From positions 68,717,352-68,781,351 of the forward strand of contig OY829537.1 in NCBI GenBank assembly GCA_963691705.1: a DNA stretch of 64,000 nucleotides, given 5' to 3'. The first letter of the stretch is position 1. Each line of letters begins with the position of its first letter. The position numbers were made by a program, and so were the translations under genes. This stretch comes from Viola odorata (Eukaryota > Streptophyta > Magnoliopsida > Malpighiales > Violaceae). This document shows, one piece after another, positions 30,162 to 41,135 of this stretch. The notes below the pieces were generated by a model. The model ran no database searches, was not told the DNA's origin, and saw only the letters and a list, made by a program, of their open reading frames with translations.

Positions 30162-31981
30162 TGATATGATCCCGGCCGAAGATTCGGAAGAGAAATCCGG
30201 CCGAGATGATATGAAACGAAGGGAGGATCTAGCTCATGAGTTTGTGCACACAAACAACACAAAAACAGCAAGAAAACACATGGACACGCAGCGGAAATTG
30301 AAAGGATAAATACCCGAATTAGAGAAGGCGGTGGGAGAGGGGATGGAGGATTGAACAACGAACGATTGAAACTTGAGTTCAGATTGTGGAACGGCTTGAA
30401 CACGGGAAAATTGTTCAAGAACACAAAAACACTCAAATTCGGATTCATTGTTCACACAAATGGAAGTAACAACGAGTTACACATTTAAAGGATTCTTGTT
30501 CTTTTTACTTGACTCAAGCCATGGCGATCCAAGACCAAGGCAAGCCCCAAGATGGAGCCCCGGATGAATGAATGAGGAAGGAGTGTTCTCACTTAACATT
30601 CATTCATCATCCAAAGCTTCTAACAAAAGAAAGAAAAGAACTATTTATACTAAGTTACAATTGACCAACACTATTACAAAAATGACCCTGAAAGATAGGC
30701 TTGGAAAACAATTCCCGTCCTCAAAGCAGGGGCAAAACGCTAGGCAAAACGCTATGGCGTTTTGCTACTGAAAAGTTGCATTTTGCATGGGCAAAACGCT
30801 ATGGCGTTTTGCTACTAGACAGTTGCGCGCTAAAATGTCCACGAGCATAACTTTTGATCCAGCCGTCTGATTTGGCTGAAACTTGGCCCAAATGAAAGCT
30901 AACATCTTGAAGTTTCCATCAAGCCTCTTATCTCTCAAATCGGAGACCATTTGCTTGTCCATATGCTTGTTGCGAACACGTGATGCAATATTCCCAAGAC
31001 TCGGCAGCTCGTGTCCGTCTTCCGTGCACTCGGGTCTTCTTCCCTTGCTAGCTAAGATCGATGATGTGATCCAGACCCCTTTGAAGACTTCCCGAGTCAT
31101 GACCTAGCAAGGGAAGAAGACCCGAGTGCACGGAAGACGGACACGAGCCGCCGAGCCGTGGAAATATTGCATCGCGTGTTCGCAACAAGCATATGGACAA
31201 GAAAATGGTCTCCGATTTGAGAGATAAGAGGCTTGATGGAAACTTCAAGATGTTAGCTTTCATTTGGGCCAAGTTTCAGCCAAATCAGACGGCTGGATCA
31301 AAAGTTATGCTCGTGGACATTATAGCGCGCAACTGTCCAGTAGCAAAACGCCATAGCATTTTGCCCATGCAAAATGCAACTTTTCAGTAGCAAAACGCCA
31401 TAGCGTTTTGCCCCTGCTTTGAGGACGGGAATTGTTTTCCAAGCCTATTTTTCAGGGTCATTTTTGTAATAGTGTAGGTCAATTGTAACTTAGTATAAAT
31501 AGTTCTTTTCTTTCTTTTGTTAGAAGCTTTGGATGATGAATGAATGTTAAGTGAGAACACTCCTTCCTCATTCATTCATCCGGGGCTCCATCTTGGGGCT
31601 TGCCTTGGTCTTGGATCGCCATGGCTTGAGTCAAGTAAAAAGAACAAGAATCCTTTAAATGTGTAACTCGTTGTTACTTCCATTTGTGTGAACAATGGAT
31701 CCGAATTTGAGTGTTTTTGTGTTCTTGAGCAATCTGCCCGTGTTCAAGCCGTTCCACAATCCGAACTCAAGTTTCAATCGTTCGTTGTTCAATCCTCCAT
31801 CCCCTCTCCCACCGCCTTCTCTAATTCGGGTATTTATCCTTTCAATTTTCGCTGCGTCTCCATGTGTTTTCTTGCTGTTTTTGTGTTGTTTGTGTGCACA
31901 AACTCATGAGCTAGATCCTCCCTTCGTTTCATATCATCTCGGCCGGATTTCTCTTCCGAATCTTCGGCTAGGATCATATCA
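30162..31981. mobile_element. PAL-1, 1.82-kb palindromic LTR-derived insertion
   Basis: Flanked by the 5-bp TSD CTTGT (30157-30161, 31982-31986). Left arm 30162-31051 and right arm 31104-31981 are reverse complements with about 2-4% differences. The loop is 52 bp. Ends are TGATATGATC..GATCATATCA. The right arm reads like the TATA-to-end part of an LTR: AGTATAAATAG near 31493 and a terminal TAGGATCATATCA close to the CRM-1 LTR end. The left arm carries the same promoter facing left (near 30640). Coding-like frames in the arms occur as mirror pairs and are not genes. Confidence 0.88.
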
Positions 31982-31986
31982 CTTGT

Positions 31987-33676
31987 ACTTCGAGACAAGG
32001 CACATTGCTTGGAAATTGACACTAACCTCCCTTCTTCTCTACCAAGTCCCCTTGTTTCTCTTTTGCAGGAATACGACGATGTCTTTCCATCCGAAATGCC
32101 AAGTGGCCTTCCTCTAATTCGTGGGATAGAACACAAGATTGACTTGATACCCGGAGCGGCCTTACCAAATAGGCCGGCTTACCGATGTAATCCCGAGGAG
32201 ACGAAGGAGCTTCAAAGACAAGTGGAAGATTTGTTGCGCAAAGGCTACATCCGAGAGAGCATGTCACCTTACGCCGTGCCTGTGTTGCTCGTGCCTAAGA
32301 AAGATGGGACGTGGAGGATGTGTGTTGATTGTAGGGCCATCAACAAGATCACCGTGAGGTATCGACACCCCATTCCACGCCTCGATGATATGATTGATGA
32401 GCTAAGCGAGAGCCAAATCTACTCCAAAATTGATCTCATGAGCGGATATTATCAAATCCAAATGCATGAGGGTGATGAGTGGAAGACCGCCTTCAAAACC
32501 AAACACGGTTTGTATGAATGGTTGGTAATGTCATTCGGTCTATCCAATGCTCCTAGTACTTTAATGAGATTAATGAATTATGTCTTGCATGATTTCATTG
32601 GAAAGTATGTTGTGGTATACTTTGATGATATTCTTGTGTATAGTTCTTCTCTTGAAGAACATGTGTTCCATTTGCGTGCTATATTTGACACTTTACGCAC
32701 ACACCGATTATATGCTAAATTAGTTAAGTGCGAGTTTTGTTTGGAACGAGGTCACTTCCTTGGGTTTGTTGTGAGTGTAGGTGGCATACGAGTTGACGAG
32801 GATAAGGTGAAAGCCATCCAGGATTGGCCAATTCCCAACAATATCTGTGAAATAAGGTCCTTTCATAGCCTAGCGAGCTTTTACCGTCGATTCATGCCAA
32901 ACTTCTCAACAATCGCCACGTCCCTCAATGAATTGACCAAGAAAAACGTTCCATTTGAGTGGGGAGAGCGACAAGCCAAGGCATTTAAGGAACTTAAGGA
33001 GAGACTCATGAAGTCCCCTATTTTGGCCTTGCCGGACTTCACCAAGGTGTTCGAGTTGGAATGCGATGCGAGTGGAGTTGGCATTGGAGCGGTCCTAACC
33101 CAGGAGGGTCGTCCCATTGCCTATTTTAGCGAGAAACTCAACAGAGACCAACTCAACTACTCCACGTACGACAAGGAGCTCTATGCTTTGGTGAGGGTAC
33201 TTATGGTGTGGGAGCACTATCTCCTAGCTAACCAATTCGTCATCCACACCGACCACCTGAGCCTCAAGTTCCTTAAGGGTCAAGCCAAGTTGAATAAGAG
33301 ACATGCCAAGTGGGTGGAATTCATTGAAGCATTTCCCTATACTATCAAGTACAAACGAGGCAAAGAGAATGTGGTAGCCGACGTCCTTTCTCTAAGGTAT
33401 GCTCTCTTGAGTTCTCTTGATGCCCAAATATTTAGATTTTCTCATCTAATTGAATTATATGAGAATGATGAGGATCTCCGTGATATATATATGGCTTGTG
33501 CACGCGGATCACACATACATTTATTTAGGCACGATAATTTTTTGTTCAAGTATGATAGATTGTGTGTGCCTCGTTCTAATATTAGAGAATTGCTTGTGTT
33601 GGAAGCTCATGGGGGAGCTTTGAGTGGTCATTTTGGCATTGCCAAAACTTTGCATGCTCTAAAATCTCATTTCTAA
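31987..33676 (+). pseudogene. pol: CRM-1 reverse transcriptase and RNase H
   Basis: Reading resumes right after PAL-1 and is open for about 560 codons. [76 protein letters not shown] and the catalytic [11 protein letters not shown] (about 32612-32640), all key aspartates present. RNase [44 protein letters not shown]. Then the integrase zinc-binding start [11 protein letters not shown]. It ends in a TAA at 33674-33676, closely followed by a TGA. It would copy element RNA into DNA. It is nearly intact internally, but cut from gag by PAL-1. Confidence 0.92.
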
Positions 33677-34909
33677 TGGCCATGAATGAAAGTAGATGTG
33701 ACTAACATTGTGAATCGATGTATTGTTTGTAAAACTACCAAGTCCACATCTAAACATCATGTTGTTCACATGCCTTTGCCTGTTGCGCAACACCCATGGA
33801 TAGACTTATCTATGGACTTTGTCTTGGGTTTACCTAGATCTAGGAATGGCAATGACTCTATTTTTGTTGTGGTGGACCGTTTTTCCAAAATGGCACACTT
33901 TATACCATGCTAAAAAACACATGATGCTACATACATTGCCTCTTTACTTTTTCAACATGTGGTGCGATTGCATGGTATGCCTAAGAGCATTGTAAGTGAC
34001 CGGGACACCAAGTTCTTAAGTCATTTTTGGCGAACTCTTTGGACGAAGTTAGGGACAAAACTCCTCTTCTCCACCACGTGTCACCCTCAAACGGATGGCC
34101 AAACGGAGGTGGTGAATAGGACTTTAGGCTCATTACTTTGTATAATGATTGCTAAACATGGAGTGAAATGGGAAGATTGTATTATGTTTGTTGAATTTGC
34201 CTATAATAATGCTTATCATTCTTCCATTGGGTTTTCTCCTTTTGAGGTGGTTTACGGGTTCAAACCCTTAACCCCTCTTGATCTCTCACCTTTGCCCTTG
34301 AGTTCTCTTAAGTGTGTAGATGGGAGTGACAAGGCTGCAGCTGTTAAGAAACTCCATGAGCAGGTCCGCAAAAGCATTGAAAGCATGAACGAAAAGGAAA
34401 TGGCCAAGCGCAATAAAGGCAAGATTCCTACTTCCTTCGAACCGGGTCAATGGGTGTGGCTTCATTGGAGCAAAGACCGATTCCCGTGCCAAAGACAAAG
34501 CAAGTTAAGTCCACGAAGGGACAAGCCTTTTCAAATCCTCCGCCGTATTGACTCCAACACCTATGTTTTAGATCTTCCAAGTGAATATGGGGGAATCAGC
34601 CATACATTCAACGTCAATGATCTGTCCCTTTGCCCCAAAGTTGAAGAAGATCCTCAAGAAATGGATTCGAGGACGAATCCTATTGAAGAGGGAGAGGTTG
34701 ATGTGATCACGGACCCTTCAAAGGCCAATTTTGACCCTCAAGATATGTTGCCTCAAGGACCGATCACCCGAAGCAAAGAAAGAGGGTTGTCCCTATGGTT
34801 TGAAGGCAAAATGAGAGGAAGAACCCGTCAAAGCCAAGAAAAAGGTTGTCCACGTGACCGTTCATCAAACCAAGGCAGAATCCTTGGCGTGATCACGCTA
34901 AGGCCTTAG
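33677..34909 (+). pseudogene. pol: CRM-1 integrase with C-terminal tail entering the LTR
   Basis: Same frame as RT. Zinc-binding CIVCKTTKS, catalytic DDE as [19 protein letters not shown] and the E of GQTEVVNRTL. Stops lie at 33674-33676, shortly after, and at 33911-33913. From 33914 it is open past the LTR start at 34699. The C-terminal part has WLHWSKDRFPCQRQSKLSPR, PFQILRRIDSNTYVLDLP and TFNVNDLS, then GPITRSKERGL inside the LTR. A 2-bp difference from the 5' LTR near 34813 shifts the last codons. CRM integrase tails are thought to steer insertion to centromeric chromatin. Confidence 0.88.
34683..34698 (+). other. CRM-1 polypurine tract
   Basis: TTGAAGAGGGAGAGGT-type purine run directly before the 3' LTR start. 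It is inside coding sequence, as expected because the polyprotein overlaps the LTR. Confidence 0.65.
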
Positions 34910-35705
34910 CGTGAATCACGCCAGGACCAAGATGCTAGCGTGAATCACGTCATGCTCTTAGCGTGAAGAGTTCTTGGATCACGCTAATCTCTGATGTTAT
35001 TTTGGATTTTTGGGCATCTTGGCGTGATCACGCTAAGGTGTTAGCGTGAATCACGCTAAGGCAAGCGTGATCATGCCTCACTCTTAGCGTGAATCACGCT
35101 AGGGGAAAGTTGCCTGGCGTGATCACATCTAGCCCTTAGCGTGAATCACGCCAGCATCTATTTTGGGTACGAATTTTGGGCTTTTCAAGCCCAAAATGCA
35201 TGCTACTATATATATGTCTTTGTATCATTTTCCTCCTTAGTTTTTAGACTATGAGTGATAATTTGTCAAGTGAGAATACTCCTTTTCTTATCACCTAAGC
35301 CTTGAAACTCTTCACTTTTCCTTGGGTAAAAATCGTTTAAGTTGAGATTACTCCTTCCGATTATTGCTCGGGGAAACCTTGAATTTGTATTTGTAATTTT
35401 GGCAAGTTTCCTTGGATGAATGAAGGCTTATTAATTGCTTATTTTCAAGAACCGTGGATGTCAAGTTGCTTGGATTAATTCTTGGAAGTTCGTGAGGTCA
35501 ATTTCAATCCTTTGTCAATCCTAACAATTTCCGGGTACATATTTCCCTAAATCTCCGCTAATTCTTATCTATTCTCCGCTAGATATAACTTGTACGTGTC
35601 TTTCCTTTTCTTGTGATCTTGTTGTTGCTAGATAGATTCGTTCGGCTATATCCTCCATAAGCTCCATTGTAATCCGGCTTACTAACCCTAGGCAGGATCA
35701 CATCA
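34699..35705 (+). repeat. CRM-1 3' LTR (1007 bp)
   Basis: Same ends and TATA as 25609-26596. It is 19 bp longer, chiefly because the palindromic cluster has an extra GCGTGATCACGCTAAGG..GTGAATCACGC pair near 35022-35065. Followed by TSD TGAGG. Confidence 0.93.
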
Positions 35706-35710
35706 TGAGG

Positions 35711-36772
35711 TGACCTTGACGTTTTGCCATCCTCCCAGGCACGAATGTGGGGAGGCCAAACTCAGAACTCCCATTAAGGGGAGGTAAGACAAATCTAGGG
35801 CGCGATAGCTCGGCTTGTTAGACCCGTACCTCTTACCCAAGATAACTGTTTACCCCTAGACAGAGGTCTCTCGCGCTACCTCCGCTAGGTGTCTACTACT
35901 ATTCTAGGGCTTCGCGTCAGGTATAACCCTGGAAATGACACGACTCATGCAGAAATATTAACAAGTGATCAGACTCTTAACACTTTTAGACAAGCATGGA
36001 ATTAAAACGGTAAACAATCATGTGCCACAAGAGAATATATTAAGCATGCATTACACCTCTTAGCCGAACCCTTGAAACACCCTTCACTAAGAAGGGGGTA
36101 TTTAGCTACTCATACTATAATATAAACAGTAGATATTAATAATCATGCAATAACAAAGAGAATAAAGTGGGAGTAGAGGAAACCAATAGATTAATTAATA
36201 ATCAAGGAGAAAGCTTGCTCCGAAACAAAGGTTGTTCTTGATGACAAGAGGAGAAGATCCCCAGAAAATAAGAGCTGAAATTGATGTAAGAAAATATCCT
36301 AGGATAGCCATCCTTACAAAAACCCTAAAGCTAAGCTTATATAGCCTAAACCTAGCTAGGAGACAAAACAGCTAAGAGGAAGGAGAAACAATGAGGGCGT
36401 GACAACACATGTCCTTGCAAAGGGAATATTCTGGGATTCCTGACACGCCTGGTGCCTTCTAGAAGTGCATAGGATCCCGTGAGGATCTTTGAAGATGCTT
36501 CTCTTTGGTTTCGTTCTAAGGAAGATGCAGAACTGTCGAGGCCTTGAGACAACGCACTGGTTTGGTTCGCGTCGAGGTCTTGACAACGTTCTGGTCTTCT
36601 AGGCCTTGAAACTGGAAATCCTTAGAAATGCTCCAAAATTGCTTCTCTTCGATCTTTTCCCTCTTTTGACGCTAATCTGCAAATAAGATTGGAATAAGGG
36701 TCAAATAGCAAGTTCAAGCCCCCAAAAGGGCTAGAAAAGAGGGTAAAATCGGGACCATGAAACGTGCTATCA
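35711..36772 (-). repeat. Athila-B 3' LTR, proximal part
   Basis: Continues the LTR from 25608 without loss. In its own sense it starts TGATAGCACGTTTC at 36772. Minus-strand TATA (CTATATA) is near 36339-36345. PPT follows on its upstream side. Confidence 0.92.
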
Positions 36773-36800
36773 AACATCCCCACACTGCCCGCCCCTATGC
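36773..36800 (-). other. Athila-B polypurine tract
   Basis: On the minus strand, GGGCGGGCAGTGTGGGGATG precedes the LTR start, the same type as GGGCAGTGTGGGGGAATT in Athila-A. Confidence 0.72.
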
Positions 36801-38660
36801 TCGCCCTCGAGCATTAACAAAATTGGAAAACTACCTCATTAAATAACATACATTATCAACACCCAACACACAGAGTAGACATGACGTCCGATAAGCTATA
36901 CCTAACCAGAACAAATCCAGACCTAGAAAAGCACCTGCATCTGGCTTATAGAATAACGACCCTATCAACCAGACTTTCCCAGACCCAGCCTATTCACCAG
37001 CAGTCCTCACAAAGATACATATTTGCACTCATACTCAGAATAAAACAAGTGTTTAGGCTATCACTCAAGAATGTAAATAACACAACACAGGCAGAGTTTG
37101 CACGCCAATCCAAGTACTATAGAACACAAGCATGGGCAATCAATGATCAGAAAAGCAACGCATCAGCAAAGAGAAAGAAAAGGGTGCAATGAGCTAGAAA
37201 TGTGGAAGAGAGATGAGAGATGATTAGGAGAGAAGTAGGGAGAGAAAAGAAGGAAAGAAGAGAAAGAACCAGATGAAGCCTGGGTGGATTCCTTGGCCTA
37301 GGAAAAAGGCGAAGTGGCAAGGCAACTTTCACCGAGGGCACGTTGATGATTCGGGGGCTAGACAAAGATCTTCTTTCGAGGGCAGGAGAACGTTCTTGCT
37401 GAGGCTTCGGATGCGGATACTCTTTTTGTTCGCTTGATGCCCCCCCTTTTATTTTGAATTTTAAATGCTTTTTTTTTCTTAGAGGAGATAGGAGAAAGGG
37501 CATGAAACTCTTGAATTTTTTTCGTTATGCGCTTGCCCTATAGCTGCTTCCAGCATCGATAGTGACTTCTTCGATTTCCCCACACTTGAACGCTTCTGGG
37601 CTCGAATTCTCTAAATGATCTAGGGCTCGAAATGTTTTGAGAAATATTTTTTTCGATTTTCTGCTTTTTCTTGCCCTAGATCTCTGCTTTCTGCTCTGAA
37701 GTCTTTTGCTTTTGTCTCCTTCCCCACACTTGAACTTGTCTGCGTACTTTAGGTGTCTAGCCCTCGACGTTACCCTCAATAATCGCTACCTCACCTGCCA
37801 AGGAAAAAGGTCAAGAAAAGAAGAACGGCCAGGAAAGAATATGAAAAGAGGGGGAATGTTGGGGGCTAGAAAAGAAAAGAGAGAGAGAGAGAGAGAAGAA
37901 GAGAAAGAAAGAGACATTGATGGAAGTTTTCCGTCATATCTAAGCTTTCCCATGTCTAACAGTGACTATACCCAGGGATATTATGCAAACCTAGACTGTG
38001 CCTAGCTAAGCATTTTCACTCAAGAATAAAGGGCATGAAGCTCAAAAATGATCACGGGATCAAATTGTGACTACTGGTGTCTAGGGCAAGATTGGATATA
38101 AGGGCTAGCAGGTCTGAAAATGCATGTTCAGGTGCAGATGCGATGAATGCCATGTTTCTTCTATGCATCAAAAGTTAAAAAAATATGTATGCCAAAAATG
38201 AGGGTTTGAAAATTGGTAGTGGGAAAATTTCCTAGCAAGGCTAAAAATAAAATCCGAAAAATTTTCTTTTGAAAAGTCCGAAAAATATACAATCATGCAA
38301 CAAACGTGAAAATAAACATGCAATCATGCAAGCAAAGTGCGTAAATAAATCCCTCCCCACACTTAGGCAGCGCATTGTCCTTAATACGGGGAGAGTATAT
38401 AAAAGGAGTTCAAGAAAAATAAGGATAGTACAACCAAAATAAAAGAAAGCAGTAAAATTGTTCAGTGCCCTTTTCGGGGGCTAGAAGAATGGAATTGTTC
38501 GGGGGGGATCACTAGGGTGGCAAATTGCACTGGGCAACTTCAGCCGTCAAAGTCTAAAGTTCCCGCAGAATGGCCTGGAGGAGTTGCGTCTGAGTGGGAT
38601 TATAGACAAGGAGAGGAATCGGGGGCTAGCTTGATGCTGATGCATTTTGGGCTTGACGAG
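36801..38660 (-). other. Athila-B 3' non-coding region
   Basis: No gene. Purine-rich on the plus strand at 37195-37280, and a GA microsatellite at about 37875-37915. Three AAGTGTGGGGA-type words on the minus strand (near 37578, 37731 and 38354) repeat the PPT core. 63192-64000 is homologous to its beginning. Confidence 0.65.
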
Positions 38661-39989
38661 TCACCTCGACTTGGGGTGCTTGCTTTTCTGGGGCTGGAGG
38701 GATCGAAGTGGAACGAGGATTCGAGAGGTCTGGATAGTCAAAGTTCCCACCGTTCTTGATCCTAACCAGCAATTGAATTTCCCAAGGGTCAGATGTTCCC
38801 ACTTGTTAGCTAACCTAAGGTTTATGAGACAAGGGGTAGAAGAGTTTGGACCAACCTTGCCCTTGGGCCTAAAAGTACCATCCACCCAGAACGTGGTAAA
38901 AAACTCAAGGGAAAGTTCAATAAAGGTTGGGTGTTCCAGATAGAATAGATATTCCCAACCAATATTGGCCACATACTCCCTGACCTTAGACTCAATACCC
39001 ATTTTAGCAAGAAAATCAACATCAAGGCGCGCACAGGAGCTAACGCCCTTGGAATTCAGCATATTTAACTTATCTAGGGACGACTTATCATTAAACACTA
39101 TCCATTCATGAGGTGAGGAAAGGTCAGAAGTCACTTGTTGGGAGTTGGGTCTGGGGACAGAGGAGGGTGCTGGAGTCTCGGCCTCGACATCATCGTCCGT
39201 TTCGGGGGCTCGAGGCTTCTTAGAGGTCGAGGGCTTGCCTGCACTGGAGGATGAAAGTTTCCTCTTCTGGCCCACTGGTGTTTCAACCACAGCTGGCTGC
39301 TCTGCTTTGGCCGGGGCCTTGGACTTTCCTTTTTTGGCCGCCGACTTTGCAGCGGCTGCCTTTTGCTTCTTCTCTGCCTCCTCCGCAGCTTTCTAGGCCT
39401 CGAGCTCTTCTTCTTCTTCGTCAACTTCGTCACCTTTGCCCTCTCCACTCTCTCCAGTGCCCTCCTCCATGGCCTCGAGATCTTCTTGCTTTTGGTCATG
39501 GACAGGCTTAGTCTGCTCCTCCATGGCCTCGACTTCTTCATCTAATACCAGAATGTCCTTGAGGACTTCCTCGACAGTTAGGGCAGTCTCAGGGCTAGAA
39601 ATCGGTCGAGAGTTGCGTCAAGGGGGAGCTGTCTGAAGGTTTGGCAGTGGATTTGGCAGTGGATGACCCTGGGGGGAGTTTCACCACACAGCCACATCTA
39701 GTGGTGGTCGAGGTAGGGGGAATAGAGCCTGTAACCTCCAGGTTGTCGTCCACTGGCGTGAACTGGTTGAGGTAGCTAACTCTCGGACTTGCTCTAAGGT
39801 CGTCGGTGAGACAGCTGCAGGAGAGGGAGTGGGAAGAGGGTGGACAGACGGTGGCGTAGCCATTTTATATGAGGCCGAGTTAGGGGTAACGGATTGAGAT
39901 CTAGATTTGGAAGGAACGGGGCTGGAAGGGTCCACTGGATTGGGTCCAGAAATGTTCTTGCGAATGGGTCTTTTGGTTTTTGGTGCCAT
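38661..39989 (-). pseudogene. Athila-B ORF-1 (ATHILA ORF-1 family), N-terminal part
   Basis: Minus-strand ATG at 39989 gives MAPKTKRPIRKN. The first frame ends near 39681, and a Glu/Lys/Pro-rich low-complexity stretch is read in shifted frames (39131-39541). From 39290 a clean frame holds WIVFNDKSSLDKL, ARLDVDFLAKMGI, GWEYLFYLEHPTFIELS, FFTTFWVDG and LANKWEHLTLGKFNCWLG, the Athila extra-ORF pattern. The family's C-terminal half (LRxLHR, LFFLWCM-like) is missing, unlike Athila-O. Function unknown. Confidence 0.8.
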
Positions 39990-40247
39990 TGATGGTGAGA
40001 GGAAGAAGAAGAGAGATAATGGTAATGGAGATGGAGATGGGAGTGAAGAGAAGAGAGGGTTGCGTGTTTGGTGAAAGAGAGAGATGAGAGTGATGTGTTT
40101 GAAAGTGATGTGAGTGATGACGAAGTAGGAGTGTGGAGAGAGAGTTGTAGCCGCAGCTGGCATTTAATGACACAACATTTTCATTTAATTAGGGTTGCTT
40201 TTCTGCTCCCTGCCAGGCCACGTGGAATCTTGGGCGTGGAGCACGAC
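39990..40247 (-). other. spacer upstream of Athila-B ORF-1
   Basis: Short non-coding spacer between the solo LTR and the ORF-1 start; GA/CT-biased. Nothing else seen. Confidence 0.5.
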
Positions 40248-40803
40248 TGATAACAATCCGCCTATCGGCAAGGGCATTTTCATCTTACACCTTGAGAAGA
40301 GGGTACAACCACTGTTCCTACCGCAAAGACAGCATCGAGGCTATCGCCTCCCTCTAGGTGACTAACGCTGGGCTGGTCGACGTCAGCGGGGGGGTCCTAC
40401 ACTCAACACTGTTATAACAGACGACGCTACCCCATCCCAGCCAAGACAAGCTTCTCGTTTGGGGTGTAGGCATTGCCTCACCTAGGTAACACCTACCCCG
40501 ATAGCTCACTCCACCAACGGGGAATTCTAACCCCCTCAAACGGGAGCGTTAGCCCCTTATGATCCAGATCACTCAGAAACGCTCCATTTTCATCTATAAA
40601 TACTTCCCCCACAAAGGAGGAAGGTAAGTACGAATTACTGGCCCAAGCTCTGCCAAATTCACTACACATACTAACTTAAGCATCGGAGTGTTTCCGCCGG
40701 AGACCCCCTCCGGCGTATTGCAGGTACTGCGGACCGTCGTGGGCACTGATCTGAGGGGGCCAATTTCTCCATATATCCTTCGGCAGAAGACAAATTCTTA
40801 TCA
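40248..40803 (-). mobile_element. solo LTR (556 bp) inside Athila-B
   Basis: TSD ACGAC at 40243-40247 and 40804-40808. Ends are inverted: TGATAA..TTATCA. It is more GC-rich than its surroundings. A TATA-like CTATAAATACTTCCCC at about 40594 reads on the plus strand, followed by GCATCGGAGTGTTTCC, a phrase common in plant gypsy LTRs; this makes plus the likely sense, though the entry follows the host strand. No internal region is left, so it is a recombination product. Confidence 0.85.
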
Positions 40804-41135
40804 ACGACGGCCCACGCGTATCTCAACCGCCTAAAAAGGAGAACAACTTTCAAATTTCAAAAAGGCAGTTAGTTAATTAAGATATGGACAAAAAGAGAGA
40901 ATAAAGGTAAATGATTACCAAATAAAAGGAATAAAATCATATGGGAAAAGGAAAGGTCAGGGATATAAACAAAGAATAAAACATGGAAATAAAATCAAAT
41001 AGAAGACAAGAATAAAAATCAGAGAATTTGAAAAGATGTAGAGAAGATAAGGGAGAGAGAAAGGATGTGGATGGCATATTAAATGCCTCCAGTGTGGTCT
41101 GTTTACTCGTCGGGACCTCGACGTGCAGTGCTATT
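40804..41135 (-). other. Athila-B spacer between integrase and ORF-1
   Basis: About 330 bp of AT-rich sequence with no reading frame or motif I can name. Confidence 0.5.

Larger units (their letters stand above)
25609..35705 (+). mobile_element. CRM-1, CRM-like chromovirus (Ty3/gypsy)
   Basis: TSD TGAGG at 25604-25608 and 35706-35710. LTR ends are perfect inverted 10-mers (TGATGTGATC..GATCACATCA). Order: LTR, iMet-like PBS, leader, gag with CCHC knuckle, protease, [PAL-1], RT, RNase H, integrase, LTR. Clade call rests on the RT text [11 protein letters not shown], on FNVNDLS at the integrase C-terminus, and on a coding tail (GPITRSKERGLSLWFEGKM) that runs into the 3' LTR, a known trait of CRM elements. 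No classical chromodomain is seen. Confidence 0.88.

Noticed and set aside
30143..32136. Matching frames on opposite strands (e.g. 30234-30455 and 31688-31909), looking like a divergent gene pair
   Set aside because: They are mirror images in the PAL-1 palindrome and have no start context or known domain.
37870..37920. GAGAGA run as a possible GAGA-factor site
   Set aside because: Simple microsatellite in a purine-rich 3' region; nothing else supports regulation.
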